Source: JAGLTZ01 sp964637695 (GTDB taxonomy: Bacteria; Blakebacterota; Blakebacteria; Blakebacterales; Blakebacteraceae). From it: a stretch of DNA of 64,000 nt. Location of the stretch: positions 1 through 64,000 of the forward strand of contig CAZWVF010000006.1 of NCBI GenBank assembly GCA_964637695.1, in the 5' to 3' direction. Within the stretch, counting starts at the first letter, position 1; each line of letters opens with the position of its first letter. Both the position numbers and the translations under genes were made by a program. This document shows positions 8,085 through 16,146 of the stretch, piece by piece. A model generated the notes under the pieces. The model was not told where the DNA came from, did not search any database, and was given only the letters and a program-made list of their open reading frames with translations.

Positions 8085-9404
8085 TTATCGAATGAGGTGA
8101 TATGCCTGCTGACGCCGGTCGACGAAACGGCAGACTCCTCCTGTGAATACACCCTGCTGCTCAAGGCTGATCGTGACATCCTGGCCGTTCCACTCAGATA
8201 CTCCTGTGGTGCAGTTGAGTTCTATTGAATACATAGTGTCATCGAAGAGGGTATAGTCGCCCTTGCCGGGCACTCCGTCCTGCTGATCCCACATGCCGAT
8301 TGTAACGCCGGCAGCGTGACCGTGAAATCCTATTGGGTGGGTGTATATGGAGGCATTCAGACCGGCGGTCCTGCACTCATCGAGGCTGACCTTCAGTATC
8401 TCGTTGCCCGATCTGCCGGCGACGAAATTACCCAGGAAGATATCCTGTACTCTATTGGCGTTGGCCAGGGCCAGTTTCAATCCTGCGGGAACATCGGTCT
8501 CCCCCGGTTTCAGCACATATGCCATCTGCTGGGTATCTGTACTGAGTCCAAGGTAGACGATCCCCACGTCGCAATGCAGGACATCACCGCGTCGTATGAT
8601 ATTCCAATCGGGATCGGACCTGTCGATGCCTCCCCGGCGGATGATATCAACCGAGGGCTGGAACCAGGGCTCAACCGCCAGATCCGCCATCTGTTCCCGG
8701 AACCACCAGGCCACGTCCTCATTCCGCGTTATGCCGGGATGAATGACCCCGCTGGAGAACGCCCTGGCGATAAGCCCGTGCACCAGATCGCACAGACCCT
8801 CGTATACCTCCATCTCATCCGGCGTGCGTCGTTCAAGCCAGCCGACTGCGAGTCTCTCTGCTTCTTCGAGGCGGTTTTCATATCTGGAGGGGAGGGCGTC
8901 CTTGATGTTCTGAAGGCTGGAGGCCGTAAGACCGTCACCTAATGCAAACGTATCGGAAACGTTGATCCCTATTTTTACCGGATCTCTATCTTCTATCAGG
9001 GCGGCGAGCGCCCTGTACTGGTCAGGCTCTTCCTCCGGGTTCCACATCGAACGGTAGAAACCGCCTATTCCATATCTGCTGACGGCCATCGTCTCGAGCG
9101 GCGTGCCTTCACCCGGATCGTAGATCACCAGTATCGTGCGCCGCCTGGCCGCCATTGTATTGCCGGGCATCAGGCTGAAAAAAACAGGATCCTCGTTGTA
9201 CTCCCTGTTATCGATGATCCACATGTCGAACCCTTCCCGACGCATTATCTCCGGCAGTACAGTATCGAGCCTGTCACGCAGCCATCTGTTGATCACAGCC
9301 GGTCTCTCCCGGACAGGCAGCAGCTTCGTCTGCGTTTCTGCACTGCCGACGAAGATCATCAGGGCCAGCAGTGCAGCGGGCACACAAAGGGCTCGGCGCA
9401 TCAA
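8085..9404 (-). CDS. Secreted M24-family metallopeptidase (Xaa-Pro dipeptidase-like)
   Basis: The 439-residue protein starts with a cleavable signal peptide (MMRRALCVPAALLALMIFVG, likely cut after about residue 22). A creatinase-like N-terminal domain (residues about 30-185) precedes the pita-bread catalytic domain. The metal-ligand set is visible: Asp279 in HCDVGI, Asp290 in LSTDTQQ, a His in HPIGFHGHAAG (His361 or 363), Glu395 in YSIELN and Glu415 in ISLEQQGV. This fits a dinuclear metal enzyme acting on prolyl peptides in the periplasm. The substrate is unknown. It is the first gene of a minus-strand unit with the SLC12-type transporter 18 bp downstream, and is divergent from the RNase R gene. 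Confidence 0.88.
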   Translation of the reverse strand: MMRRALCVPAALLALMIFVGSAETQTKLLPVRERPAVINRWLRDRLDTVLPEIMRREGFDMWIIDNREYNEDPVFFSLMPGNTMAARRRTILVIYDPGEGTPLETMAVSRYGIGGFYRSMWNPEEEPDQYRALAALIEDRDPVKIGINVSDTFALGDGLTASSLQNIKDALPSRYENRLEEAERLAVGWLERRTPDEMEVYEGLCDLVHGLIARAFSSGVIHPGITRNEDVAWWFREQMADLAVEPWFQPSVDIIRRGGIDRSDPDWNIIRRGDVLHCDVGIVYLGLSTDTQQMAYVLKPGETDVPAGLKLALANANRVQDIFLGNFVAGRSGNEILKVSLDECRTAGLNASIYTHPIGFHGHAAGVTIGMWDQQDGVPGKGDYTLFDDTMYSIELNCTTGVSEWNGQDVTISLEQQGVFTGGVCRFVDRRQQAYHLIR

Positions 9405-9583
9405 TCGACTCCTTATGGAAACGGTTTCAGATTTTCTGGTGTCATATCACGGTTGTTGCGTGACAGGGCACTTGTTTCAGATGAACATCGTACTCTCTCC
9501 GCATAAAACAGGCAATCGCTGCAGGGATGTAAAATTCAACATTTCACATGCAATGGTCGCACTGGATGGTAACTTGTAATTCT

Positions 9584-11359
9584 ATGCTGAAAGAGAAGAT
9601 CCATCGGTATCTGACCGAAAAGACAATCAGACCTGCCCGCCGCAGAGATCTGGCAAGGTTCCTCAATTTGAACAGGAAACAGTATGGACTGCTCCGTTCA
9701 ATTCTTAGGGAACTCGTGAATGAAGGGAAAGTCAGGCACCTGAAAGGTCAGGGGTATGTGGCCAGCAGGAGATCTCCGCCCGGCAGGAGAAGCAGGTCGG
9801 TTGAAGCTTCACTCCCGGAGGACCTGAAGGCCGAGATAGATGCGCTGGTCGCCGATGCAGGATTGAGCGAAACCTTCCCCGATGAAATCGAGAGTGAAAC
9901 CCTCAAGGTTGCCCGGCTGCCGGGAAGATCTGAGATCGATGGCCGCCTCGATCTGAGGGATGAAGTGATCTTCACAATTGATCCCTCCGATGCAATGGAC
10001 TTCGACGATGCCGTCTCCATAGAGAAGACCGGGGATGGAGGCTGGAGAATCGGAGTGCATATCGCGGACGTATCGTACTTCGTAAAAGAGAATACCCGCC
10101 TGGATTCCGAAGCGTGGGAGAGGGGAACGAGCGTTTACCTTGTTGACAGGGTCGTTCCGATGCTGCCCCACTCCCTTTCAAGTGACGCCTGCAGTCTTAA
10201 GCCCGATTGCGAGAGGCTGACCTTCTCCTGCTTCGTCAATCTGGACCGTGAGGGACGGTTCCTCGAGACAGAACTTGCCGACACCGTTATCAGGTCGAGC
10301 GCACGGCTCACATATGAGGATGCTCAACTGATAATCGAGAATGGATCCAACGCGGTTGGTTCGGTGACCGCAGAGGTCGCCACCGCACTTCTTGAAATGG
10401 CCGATGTGGCACGGTTGCTGACCAGGAACAGACGGGAGCGGGGGAGCATAGATTTCGATCTGCCCGAACCGATCGTGGTACTCGACGATCGGGGCATACC
10501 GGTTTCCGTCAAGGAGAGGCATCGCCTCGAAAGCCACCGGCTGATCGAGGAGTTCATGATCCTGGCCAATGAAGCTGTAGCTGATTACGCACTCAATCTG
10601 GGGCTTCCGTTCATCTACCGCGTTCATGATGAACCCGATCGCGAGAAGATAGATGAGTTCCGGGAGTTTGTTCTGTCTCTCGGATATTCTATGCCCTCTG
10701 CGAAATCGATATCCCCGGGTATGCTCTGCGCCCTGCTGAAGAACGTCGAAGGGGAGAAGGTGGAACCTCTGATCTGCAAGGTAATGCTCAGGCATATGAA
10801 ACAGGCGATGTACGCGACAGAGAATACAGGTCACTACGGTCTGGCCAGTCGTGCCTACTGTCACTTCACTTCACCGATTCGGCGCTATCCCGATCTGGTC
10901 GCACATAGAATGCTGAGACGATACCGTCGGAAGGTCCCGACAGGCTCATCACTCGAGGATCTGGAAGGATGGATGCAGGCCACCGCCGAACAGTCGAGTG
11001 AAAGAGAACGCCTTGCAGCAGAGGTAGAACGCGATTCGATCAAACTGATGCAGATCGCCTACATGGAGAAGCATCTGGGGGATATCTTCACGGGCGTAAT
11101 CTCCGGTGTCACCGGTTTCGGCCTCTTCGTCGAACTGGAGGATATGATGGTCGACGGTCTGATACATATTTCCGATCTCGGAAATGATTATTATCTCTTT
11201 GAGGAGAGCCACCACCGTCTGATCGGCGAGCGCACGCGCCGGCAATATCGAATTGGTGACCAGATAGAGGTTCAGGTTGTCAGAGCCGATCGCGCGATGA
11301 GACAGCTCGATTTCATTCCGGCTCCAGAAGGGGAGAAGCCGGAGAAGGTTGAGAAGTAG
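9584..11359 (+). CDS. rnr: Short RNase R/RNase II-family exoribonuclease lacking cold-shock domains
   Basis: The start chosen is the ATG at 9584, which gives MLKEKIHRYLTEKTIRPARR, the usual opening of the RNase R winged-helix domain (residues 1-60). An in-frame ATG lies at 9548. After a basic linker the protein goes straight into the RNB catalytic domain. The catalytic acidic cluster is IDPSDAMDFDDAV with Asp133, Asp139, Asp141 and Asp142. An S1 domain follows (about residues 500-585, FTGVISGVTGFGLFVELED). At 591 residues it is much shorter than E. coli RNase R (813), because the two cold-shock domains normally placed between helix-turn-helix and RNB are missing. It degrades RNA 3' to 5'. It is 10 bp upstream of purF. 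Confidence 0.9.
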   Translation: MLKEKIHRYLTEKTIRPARRRDLARFLNLNRKQYGLLRSILRELVNEGKVRHLKGQGYVASRRSPPGRRSRSVEASLPEDLKAEIDALVADAGLSETFPDEIESETLKVARLPGRSEIDGRLDLRDEVIFTIDPSDAMDFDDAVSIEKTGDGGWRIGVHIADVSYFVKENTRLDSEAWERGTSVYLVDRVVPMLPHSLSSDACSLKPDCERLTFSCFVNLDREGRFLETELADTVIRSSARLTYEDAQLIIENGSNAVGSVTAEVATALLEMADVARLLTRNRRERGSIDFDLPEPIVVLDDRGIPVSVKERHRLESHRLIEEFMILANEAVADYALNLGLPFIYRVHDEPDREKIDEFREFVLSLGYSMPSAKSISPGMLCALLKNVEGEKVEPLICKVMLRHMKQAMYATENTGHYGLASRAYCHFTSPIRRYPDLVAHRMLRRYRRKVPTGSSLEDLEGWMQATAEQSSERERLAAEVERDSIKLMQIAYMEKHLGDIFTGVISGVTGFGLFVELEDMMVDGLIHISDLGNDYYLFEESHHRLIGERTRRQYRIGDQIEVQVVRADRAMRQLDFIPAPEGEKPEKVEK

Positions 11360-11369
11360 AGGAGCTTAC

Positions 11370-12761
11370 ATGGGAGCTGAAAGGATAGAACACAACTGCG
11401 CACTTTTCGGAATTTCCGGACACCCGAGCGCGGCATATCTGACCTATCTGGGGCTTTACTCTCTGCAGCATCGCGGTCAGGAAGCCGCCGGCATCGTATC
11501 TGCTGACGGAGAACAGACACACATCCACAAGGCCATGGGGCTGGTCAACGATGTCTTCCCTCCGCACAAACTGGAGAAACTCACCGGATCCGGCGCGATC
11601 GGACACACCCGCTACTCGACTACAGGTTCATCCACCCTTCTCAACACGCAGCCTATCCGCGTGAATTACCGGGAGGGCTCACTCTCGATTGCCCATAACG
11701 GCAATCTTACAAACACTTTTCAACTCCGTTCCCGGATGGAGAGAGAGGGTTCGATATTCCAGACGACGATGGACACCGAAATCATCCTTCACCTGGTGGC
11801 ACACTCACAGAAGGAGACGCTGGAAGAGCGGATCGAGGAGGCACTCGATCAGGTGAAGGGCGCCTACAGCCTGCTCCTGCTCTCTGAAGACACACTTGTC
11901 GCGGTCCGCGCTCCATCGGGTATCCGACCGCTCTGTCTGGGTGAGCACGAAGGATCTCCGGTCATAGCAAGCGAGTCGTGTGCCTTCGACATTCTCGGCG
12001 GATCATATGTGAGGGATGTCGAAGCCGGAGAGATGCTTGTGATCAGGGGTACGGAGGTTGAATCGCGCAGGCTGCCCGGAACCGGTGATGAGACTCCGTG
12101 CGTTTTCGAGTTCGTCTATTTCTCCAGGCCTGATTCGTGGATATACGGGGAGAAGGTGGACAAAGTCCGCAGGAAACTCGGGAAACACCTTGCCAGGGAG
12201 CACCCGACAGACGCGGACCTGGTGATCAGCGTGCCCGACTCCTCAAATACCGCAGCCCTTGGATACGCACATGAATCGGGAATCAGGTTCGAGATCGGTT
12301 TGATACGGAACCACTATGTCGGTCGTACTTTCATTCAGCCGGGTCAGGAACGTCGCGACCACGATGTGAGGATCAAGTTCAATCCGGTTGAAGGAGTGTT
12401 GAAGAACAAGAGGGTGGTTGTGGTGGACGATTCCATTGTGCGCGGCACAACCAGCAGGAAGCTGATCAGGATGATACGGGATTCGGGGGCGTCTGAAGTG
12501 CATGTCAGGATAACCTGCCCCCCGGTGGCCTGGCCCTGCTACTATGGTGTGGATATCCCCACAAGGGATGAACTGATCGCTTCCCACAAGAGCGTGGATG
12601 AGATAAGGGAATATATAGAGGCGGATTCACTCGGTTACCTCAGCCTGGAAGGGATGCTGAGTGCTGTTGAGAAGAGCACCGATATGTGTCACGCCTGTTA
12701 CAGCGGGGAATACCCCATCCCGCCCGAGGAGAACCTCGGCAAGGAAGTTCTGGAATCATAA
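11370..12761 (+). CDS. purF: Amidophosphoribosyltransferase (first step of purine synthesis)
   Basis: PurF makes 5-phosphoribosylamine from PRPP and glutamine. The ATG at 11370 follows a GAGGAG box and yields 463 residues. A short nine-residue propeptide (MGAERIEHN) precedes Cys10, the glutaminase nucleophile, as in the Bacillus-type enzyme whose propeptide is removed on maturation. The Ntn glutaminase domain covers about residues 10-230 (SLQHRGQEAAGI, THIHK, IGHTRYSTTG). The PRPP-binding loop VVVVDDSIVRGTTSRK lies in the phosphoribosyltransferase domain. Cysteines in CVFEFVYFS, CPPVAWPC and CHAC match the [4Fe-4S] cluster ligands of the Bacillus class. A ferredoxin gene follows 4 bp downstream, which may be coincidence. 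Confidence 0.96.
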   Translation: MGAERIEHNCALFGISGHPSAAYLTYLGLYSLQHRGQEAAGIVSADGEQTHIHKAMGLVNDVFPPHKLEKLTGSGAIGHTRYSTTGSSTLLNTQPIRVNYREGSLSIAHNGNLTNTFQLRSRMEREGSIFQTTMDTEIILHLVAHSQKETLEERIEEALDQVKGAYSLLLLSEDTLVAVRAPSGIRPLCLGEHEGSPVIASESCAFDILGGSYVRDVEAGEMLVIRGTEVESRRLPGTGDETPCVFEFVYFSRPDSWIYGEKVDKVRRKLGKHLAREHPTDADLVISVPDSSNTAALGYAHESGIRFEIGLIRNHYVGRTFIQPGQERRDHDVRIKFNPVEGVLKNKRVVVVDDSIVRGTTSRKLIRMIRDSGASEVHVRITCPPVAWPCYYGVDIPTRDELIASHKSVDEIREYIEADSLGYLSLEGMLSAVEKSTDMCHACYSGEYPIPPEENLGKEVLES

Positions 12762-12765
12762 CCGT

Positions 12766-13008
12766 ATGAAATGCCTGACCGAACGATGTGACAGCTGTGG
12801 TGTGTGCATGGCCGTCTGTCCTTTCTCGGCTGTAATCGTGGAAGGAGAGAGCATCACCTTTCTTGACAACTGCACCCGGTGCGACCTGTGTGTGGAAGTG
12901 TGTCCAACCGGAGCGATCCTTCAGGATGATGAAAGTTACGGGGATCGCTGGGATCAACCTGAGCCATTCGGGGCGGGAAGAGGGAAGGGCCCTCATCGTG
13001 TTGGATAG
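12766..13008 (+). CDS. 2[4Fe-4S] ferredoxin-like protein
   Basis: This 80-residue protein has two classical cluster motifs, C-x-x-C-x-x-C-x-x-x-C-P, in RCDSCGVCMAVCP (residues 7-19) and NCTRCDLCVEVCP (about 43-55). It is a bacterial-type 8Fe ferredoxin with a short polar tail. Its stop codon overlaps by 11 bp the GTG start of the geranylgeranyl reductase gene, so the two are translationally coupled and the ferredoxin is a good candidate electron donor for that flavoprotein. It starts 4 bp after purF. Confidence 0.88.
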   Translation: MKCLTERCDSCGVCMAVCPFSAVIVEGESITFLDNCTRCDLCVEVCPTGAILQDDESYGDRWDQPEPFGAGRGKGPHRVG

Positions 13009-14218
13009 CTACGATATCATCGTTGTGGGTGCGGGACCTGCCGGTTCATGCGCCGCATGGAGAGCCGCCTTAGAAGGGCTGTCCGTTCTGCTGATTGAGA
13101 AGGAGTCAGAAATAGGGTTTCCGGTTCGATGTGCCGAAGGAATTTCTCAACGTGGTGTACACGCCTTCCTGGGTGATCCCGATCCCCGATGCATCAGTGC
13201 ATCGATCAACAGGGTCCGTCTGACCAGTCCTGAAGGCACCTCTGTTGTACTCGCCCACGAGCTGGACGGGTACATCCTCGACCGCCGGGTGTTCGACAAA
13301 GCCCTTGCGGAGAAGGCGGAATCGGCCGGGGCTGAAATCCTTACAGGATCACCCGCTCTGGGCATGAAACGCTCGAATGAGATGTGGGAACTGACAGTCA
13401 ACACAGCCGGCTCTGATGTTGTAATTCCGGCACGCGGGATCGTTGCAGCCGACGGAATCGAATCGATAGTGGGTCGATGGGCCGGTCTGGCCAGCCACAC
13501 ACCGGTTCGCAGGATGGAATCGTGTTTCCAGTATACCCTGGCAGATCTGGATATCGAGCAGAATGTGATTGAGATGGTTTTCGGTTCGAAGATATCTCCA
13601 GGAGGTTATTCGTGGATATTTCCGAAGGGTGAAGGCAAGGCAAATGTGGGTCTCGGTGTTATCCGCCATGTTGTTCCCGAGAAGATCACCGCCAGAGATT
13701 ATCTGGATCGGTGGGTTGAAGACAGATTCCCCGGCGCCAGGTGTCTGAGGGCGGTTGCAGGCGGTGTCATAGTCGGCAAAACACTATATTCGATAAGCAG
13801 TGATGGCGTGATCCTTGTCGGCGATGCCGCGCATCAGATAAATCCGCTCAGTGGAGCCGGGATCTCGAGCGGCATGCGTGCAGGGTGGATGGGTGGGGGT
13901 ATCCTTGCAGAACAGATCGCTGCCGGCGACACATCTGCCAGGGCCCTGAAGAGATACGATACCATGTGGAAGCGTACCCTGGGCGATCTGCAGGAGAATC
14001 ATCTCAGACTCGCCGAAGTGGTTCTGAACATGAAAGACGAGCAATTCAACAAACTGGCCGGAGAGCTGTCACTGCTTCCGGAAAAGAAACGTACAATGTA
14101 TGCGGCGGTGAGTGGAGCGGTTCGTACCAGCCCCTCCCTGCTTTTGAAACTGGCCGGCTACTTCCGAAACTGGAGATCTGTCAGCTCGGGAAGCGGTTAT
14201 CCTGTAACTCTTCCATAA
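12998..14218 (+). CDS. Geranylgeranyl reductase family flavoprotein
   Basis: The 406-residue protein reduces isoprenoid double bonds in related systems, using FAD. The N-terminal Rossmann motif is DIIVVGAGPAGSCAA. The central YSWIFPKGEGKANVGLGV matches the family signature YxWxFPKxxxxNVGxG (about residue 204 on). A second FAD-contact motif is DGVILVGDAAHQINPLSGAGI. The start is GTG at 12998, placed after an AGGGAAGGG box and inside the ferredoxin gene. Homologues act on archaeal lipids, menaquinone tails, chlorophyll or carotenoid side chains; the substrate here is not evident, and a quinone or membrane isoprenoid is the likeliest guess. Confidence 0.88.
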   Translation: MLDSYDIIVVGAGPAGSCAAWRAALEGLSVLLIEKESEIGFPVRCAEGISQRGVHAFLGDPDPRCISASINRVRLTSPEGTSVVLAHELDGYILDRRVFDKALAEKAESAGAEILTGSPALGMKRSNEMWELTVNTAGSDVVIPARGIVAADGIESIVGRWAGLASHTPVRRMESCFQYTLADLDIEQNVIEMVFGSKISPGGYSWIFPKGEGKANVGLGVIRHVVPEKITARDYLDRWVEDRFPGARCLRAVAGGVIVGKTLYSISSDGVILVGDAAHQINPLSGAGISSGMRAGWMGGGILAEQIAAGDTSARALKRYDTMWKRTLGDLQENHLRLAEVVLNMKDEQFNKLAGELSLLPEKKRTMYAAVSGAVRTSPSLLLKLAGYFRNWRSVSSGSGYPVTLP

Positions 14219-14244
14219 CTCCGGGGAACCGGTTACAGTGCACA

Positions 14245-14426
14245 AGGAGCCTGTCGGAGTAAGCCACCGGCTGCGGTCTGCGCTGGCATCCGGCCGACGG
14301 CGTTGGCTTTCGCCGGATGTCCTCAACGTAGCACAGTGGCTACGTTTCCGGGCCTCCGGCTCAGCCGCCTGGTCGGGCCGGAGCCAGAGCAAACCTCGCG
14401 TTCGCCGGTTACTCCGACAGGCTCCT
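14245..14426. repeat. Structured 182-bp inverted-repeat element (MITE/REP-like)
   Basis: The element is bounded by perfect 18-bp terminal inverted repeats (14245-14262, AGGAGCCTGTCGGAGTAA, and 14409-14426, its reverse complement). Inside are three more dyads: CATCCGGC/GCCGGATG (14287-14294/14312-14319), AACGTAGC/GCTACGTT (14325-14332/14339-14346, 6-nt loop) and CTCCGGC/GCCGGAG (14354-14360/14377-14383). No protein is encoded and no target-site duplication is visible. It is G+C-rich and occupies the intergenic gap before comM. This layout resembles a non-autonomous mobile repeat or a clover-like REP. Only one copy is visible in this window. Confidence 0.7.
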
Positions 14427-14488
14427 AGACGTCGGAACCTCCTGTATTATTACAGTTCCTCCCGAATCCCCCCCCTTAGTACGCCGCT

Positions 14489-14500
14489 CCGTAATTACGG
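14489..14500. promoter_or_regulatory. Perfect 12-bp palindrome upstream of comM
   Basis: CCGTAATTACGG is its own reverse complement and lies about 75 bp before the comM start, between the inverted-repeat element and the gene. It could be a regulator-binding site, but nothing else identifies a regulator. The surrounding 14427-14574 stretch also has a run of eight C (14468-14475) and a TATTAT box (14444-14449), with no other feature. Confidence 0.2.
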
Positions 14501-14574
14501 TGATGTATCGAGAGCGCACGAGAAGTCATGTTACCTGCGGATTCGTCCGTCTGACTGGAGGAGGGGATCTGACT

Positions 14575-16122
14575 ATGATGGCGGTTACTCATACTGCATC
14601 GATCATGGGCATCGATGGCTATGTGGTTAAGGTTGAGATAGATATAACGCAGGGCCTGCCGGCTTTCCTGATGGTGGGGCTTGCCGAGGGAGCGGTTCGA
14701 GAAAGCCGGGTAAGGGTCTCATCGGCCATACGCAACGCCGGTTACATGCTGCCCCTGCGGAAGATAGTTGCCAACCTGGCACCCGCAGATACCCGCAAGG
14801 AGGGAAGCGGTTTCGATCTCCCGCTGGCGATTGCGATTCTGGGTGCTCTCGGTCACATCGGACAGGGCCGTTTCAGGAAGTTTGCAATGGTGGGAGAGCT
14901 GAGCCTGGATGGCGATCTGAGGCCTGTTACAGGAGTGTTTCCAATTGCACTTGCCTGTCACAGGGCCGGTTTCGATGGTCTGATAGTAGCGGAAGGTAAT
15001 GCGGCTGAGGCGTCACTTGTAGAGGGGCTCGATGTAAGATGGGCAAGGCTGCTGCGTGAGGCGGCCGAATTCATGAACGGAACCGGTGATCTTCCGCATC
15101 CGGAACCGGTGGAGACAATTTCAGGTGAGGATAGTGACCTCGATTTCAGGGATGTGATCGGACAGCACTCTGCCAGGCGTGCCATGGAGATAGCTGCTGC
15201 AGGCGGCCACAGTTTCCTTCTGACAGGCCCTCCGGGTGCGGGCAAGAGCATGCTGGTTCGCCGGCTTCCCTCCATTATGCCGGAACTCTCACAGGAAGAA
15301 AGCCTTGATACCACTAAGATATGGAGTGTTGCGGGCAGACTCGATCCGGCATTCCCTCTGATCAAGAGGCCTCCCTTCCGTGCACCTCATCATACCATAA
15401 CCTCTGCCGCGCTCGCAGGAGGAGGGGCTTATCCCAGGCCGGGAGAGATCAGTCTGGCGCACAATGGCGTTCTTTTTCTCGATGAACTGCCCGAGTTCTC
15501 AACCAGAGTTCTCGAGATATTGAGACAGCCCATGGAGGAAGGGCAGATACTGCTGGTCAGGTCGGCACAGACATACACCTTCCCATCCCGATTCATGCTG
15601 GCGGCAGCAATGAATCCATGTCCATGCGGTTTCAGGGGACACTCGATGAGGGAATGCATCTGCACGCCCATACAGGTCAAGAGGTACACGGGGAGGCTGT
15701 CAGGTCCTCTTCTTGACAGGGTCGATCTGCACGTTGAAGTACCTCCCGTAGAGGTGTCAGCACTGGATGGGGGGGTGGGTGAGACTTCGACCGCTATGGC
15801 GGCCAGGGTCGAATCGGCAAGAAAGCGGGCGCAGCTGCGATTGTGGAAGCTTGCCGGATCCTCACAAAAGGAAGGAGCGATGACTAATTCAATGCTCTCT
15901 CCCGCCCAGCTCAGACAGCTTCCAGCTCCCGAAGATGATGCTCGTGAGATCCTCCTTCGCGCAGCCCGCATGTACAGCCTGACGGCCAGAACGTATCACA
16001 GGCTGCTGAAAATCTCATGGACCATCGCCGACCTGGAGGATTCCACCGCAGTAGGTGCAGGTCATGTAAGTGAAGCCCTCCACTACCGCGTTGGTGAGAG
16101 GGAACGTGTGGCAGTCCACTGA
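14575..16122 (+). CDS. comM: YifB/ComM-family Mg-chelatase-like AAA+ ATPase
   Basis: ComM is a hexameric helicase-like ATPase that promotes branch migration during natural transformation. The ATG at 14575 follows a GGAGGAGGGG box. An N-terminal Lon-substrate-like domain (GIDGYVVKVEIDITQGLPAF) opens the protein, followed by the AAA+ core with Walker A (TGPPGAGKSM) and Walker B/DEAD-type LFLDELPEFS. The zinc-binding segment of the family is visible as CPCGFRGHSMRECICTP. Length (515 residues) fits the family. The start of a plus-strand run including recN and uvrC suggests a DNA-processing theme. ComM occurs in many non-competent bacteria, so competence is not proven. Confidence 0.93.
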   Translation: MMAVTHTASIMGIDGYVVKVEIDITQGLPAFLMVGLAEGAVRESRVRVSSAIRNAGYMLPLRKIVANLAPADTRKEGSGFDLPLAIAILGALGHIGQGRFRKFAMVGELSLDGDLRPVTGVFPIALACHRAGFDGLIVAEGNAAEASLVEGLDVRWARLLREAAEFMNGTGDLPHPEPVETISGEDSDLDFRDVIGQHSARRAMEIAAAGGHSFLLTGPPGAGKSMLVRRLPSIMPELSQEESLDTTKIWSVAGRLDPAFPLIKRPPFRAPHHTITSAALAGGGAYPRPGEISLAHNGVLFLDELPEFSTRVLEILRQPMEEGQILLVRSAQTYTFPSRFMLAAAMNPCPCGFRGHSMRECICTPIQVKRYTGRLSGPLLDRVDLHVEVPPVEVSALDGGVGETSTAMAARVESARKRAQLRLWKLAGSSQKEGAMTNSMLSPAQLRQLPAPEDDAREILLRAARMYSLTARTYHRLLKISWTIADLEDSTAVGAGHVSEALHYRVGERERVAVH

Positions 16123-16146
16123 TATATCAGCGTATATTCTGATCCT

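Noticed and set aside
14238..14630. 130-codon frame across the inverted-repeat element
   Set aside because: It is composed of the repeat hairpins and overlaps the comM start; no protein-like pattern.
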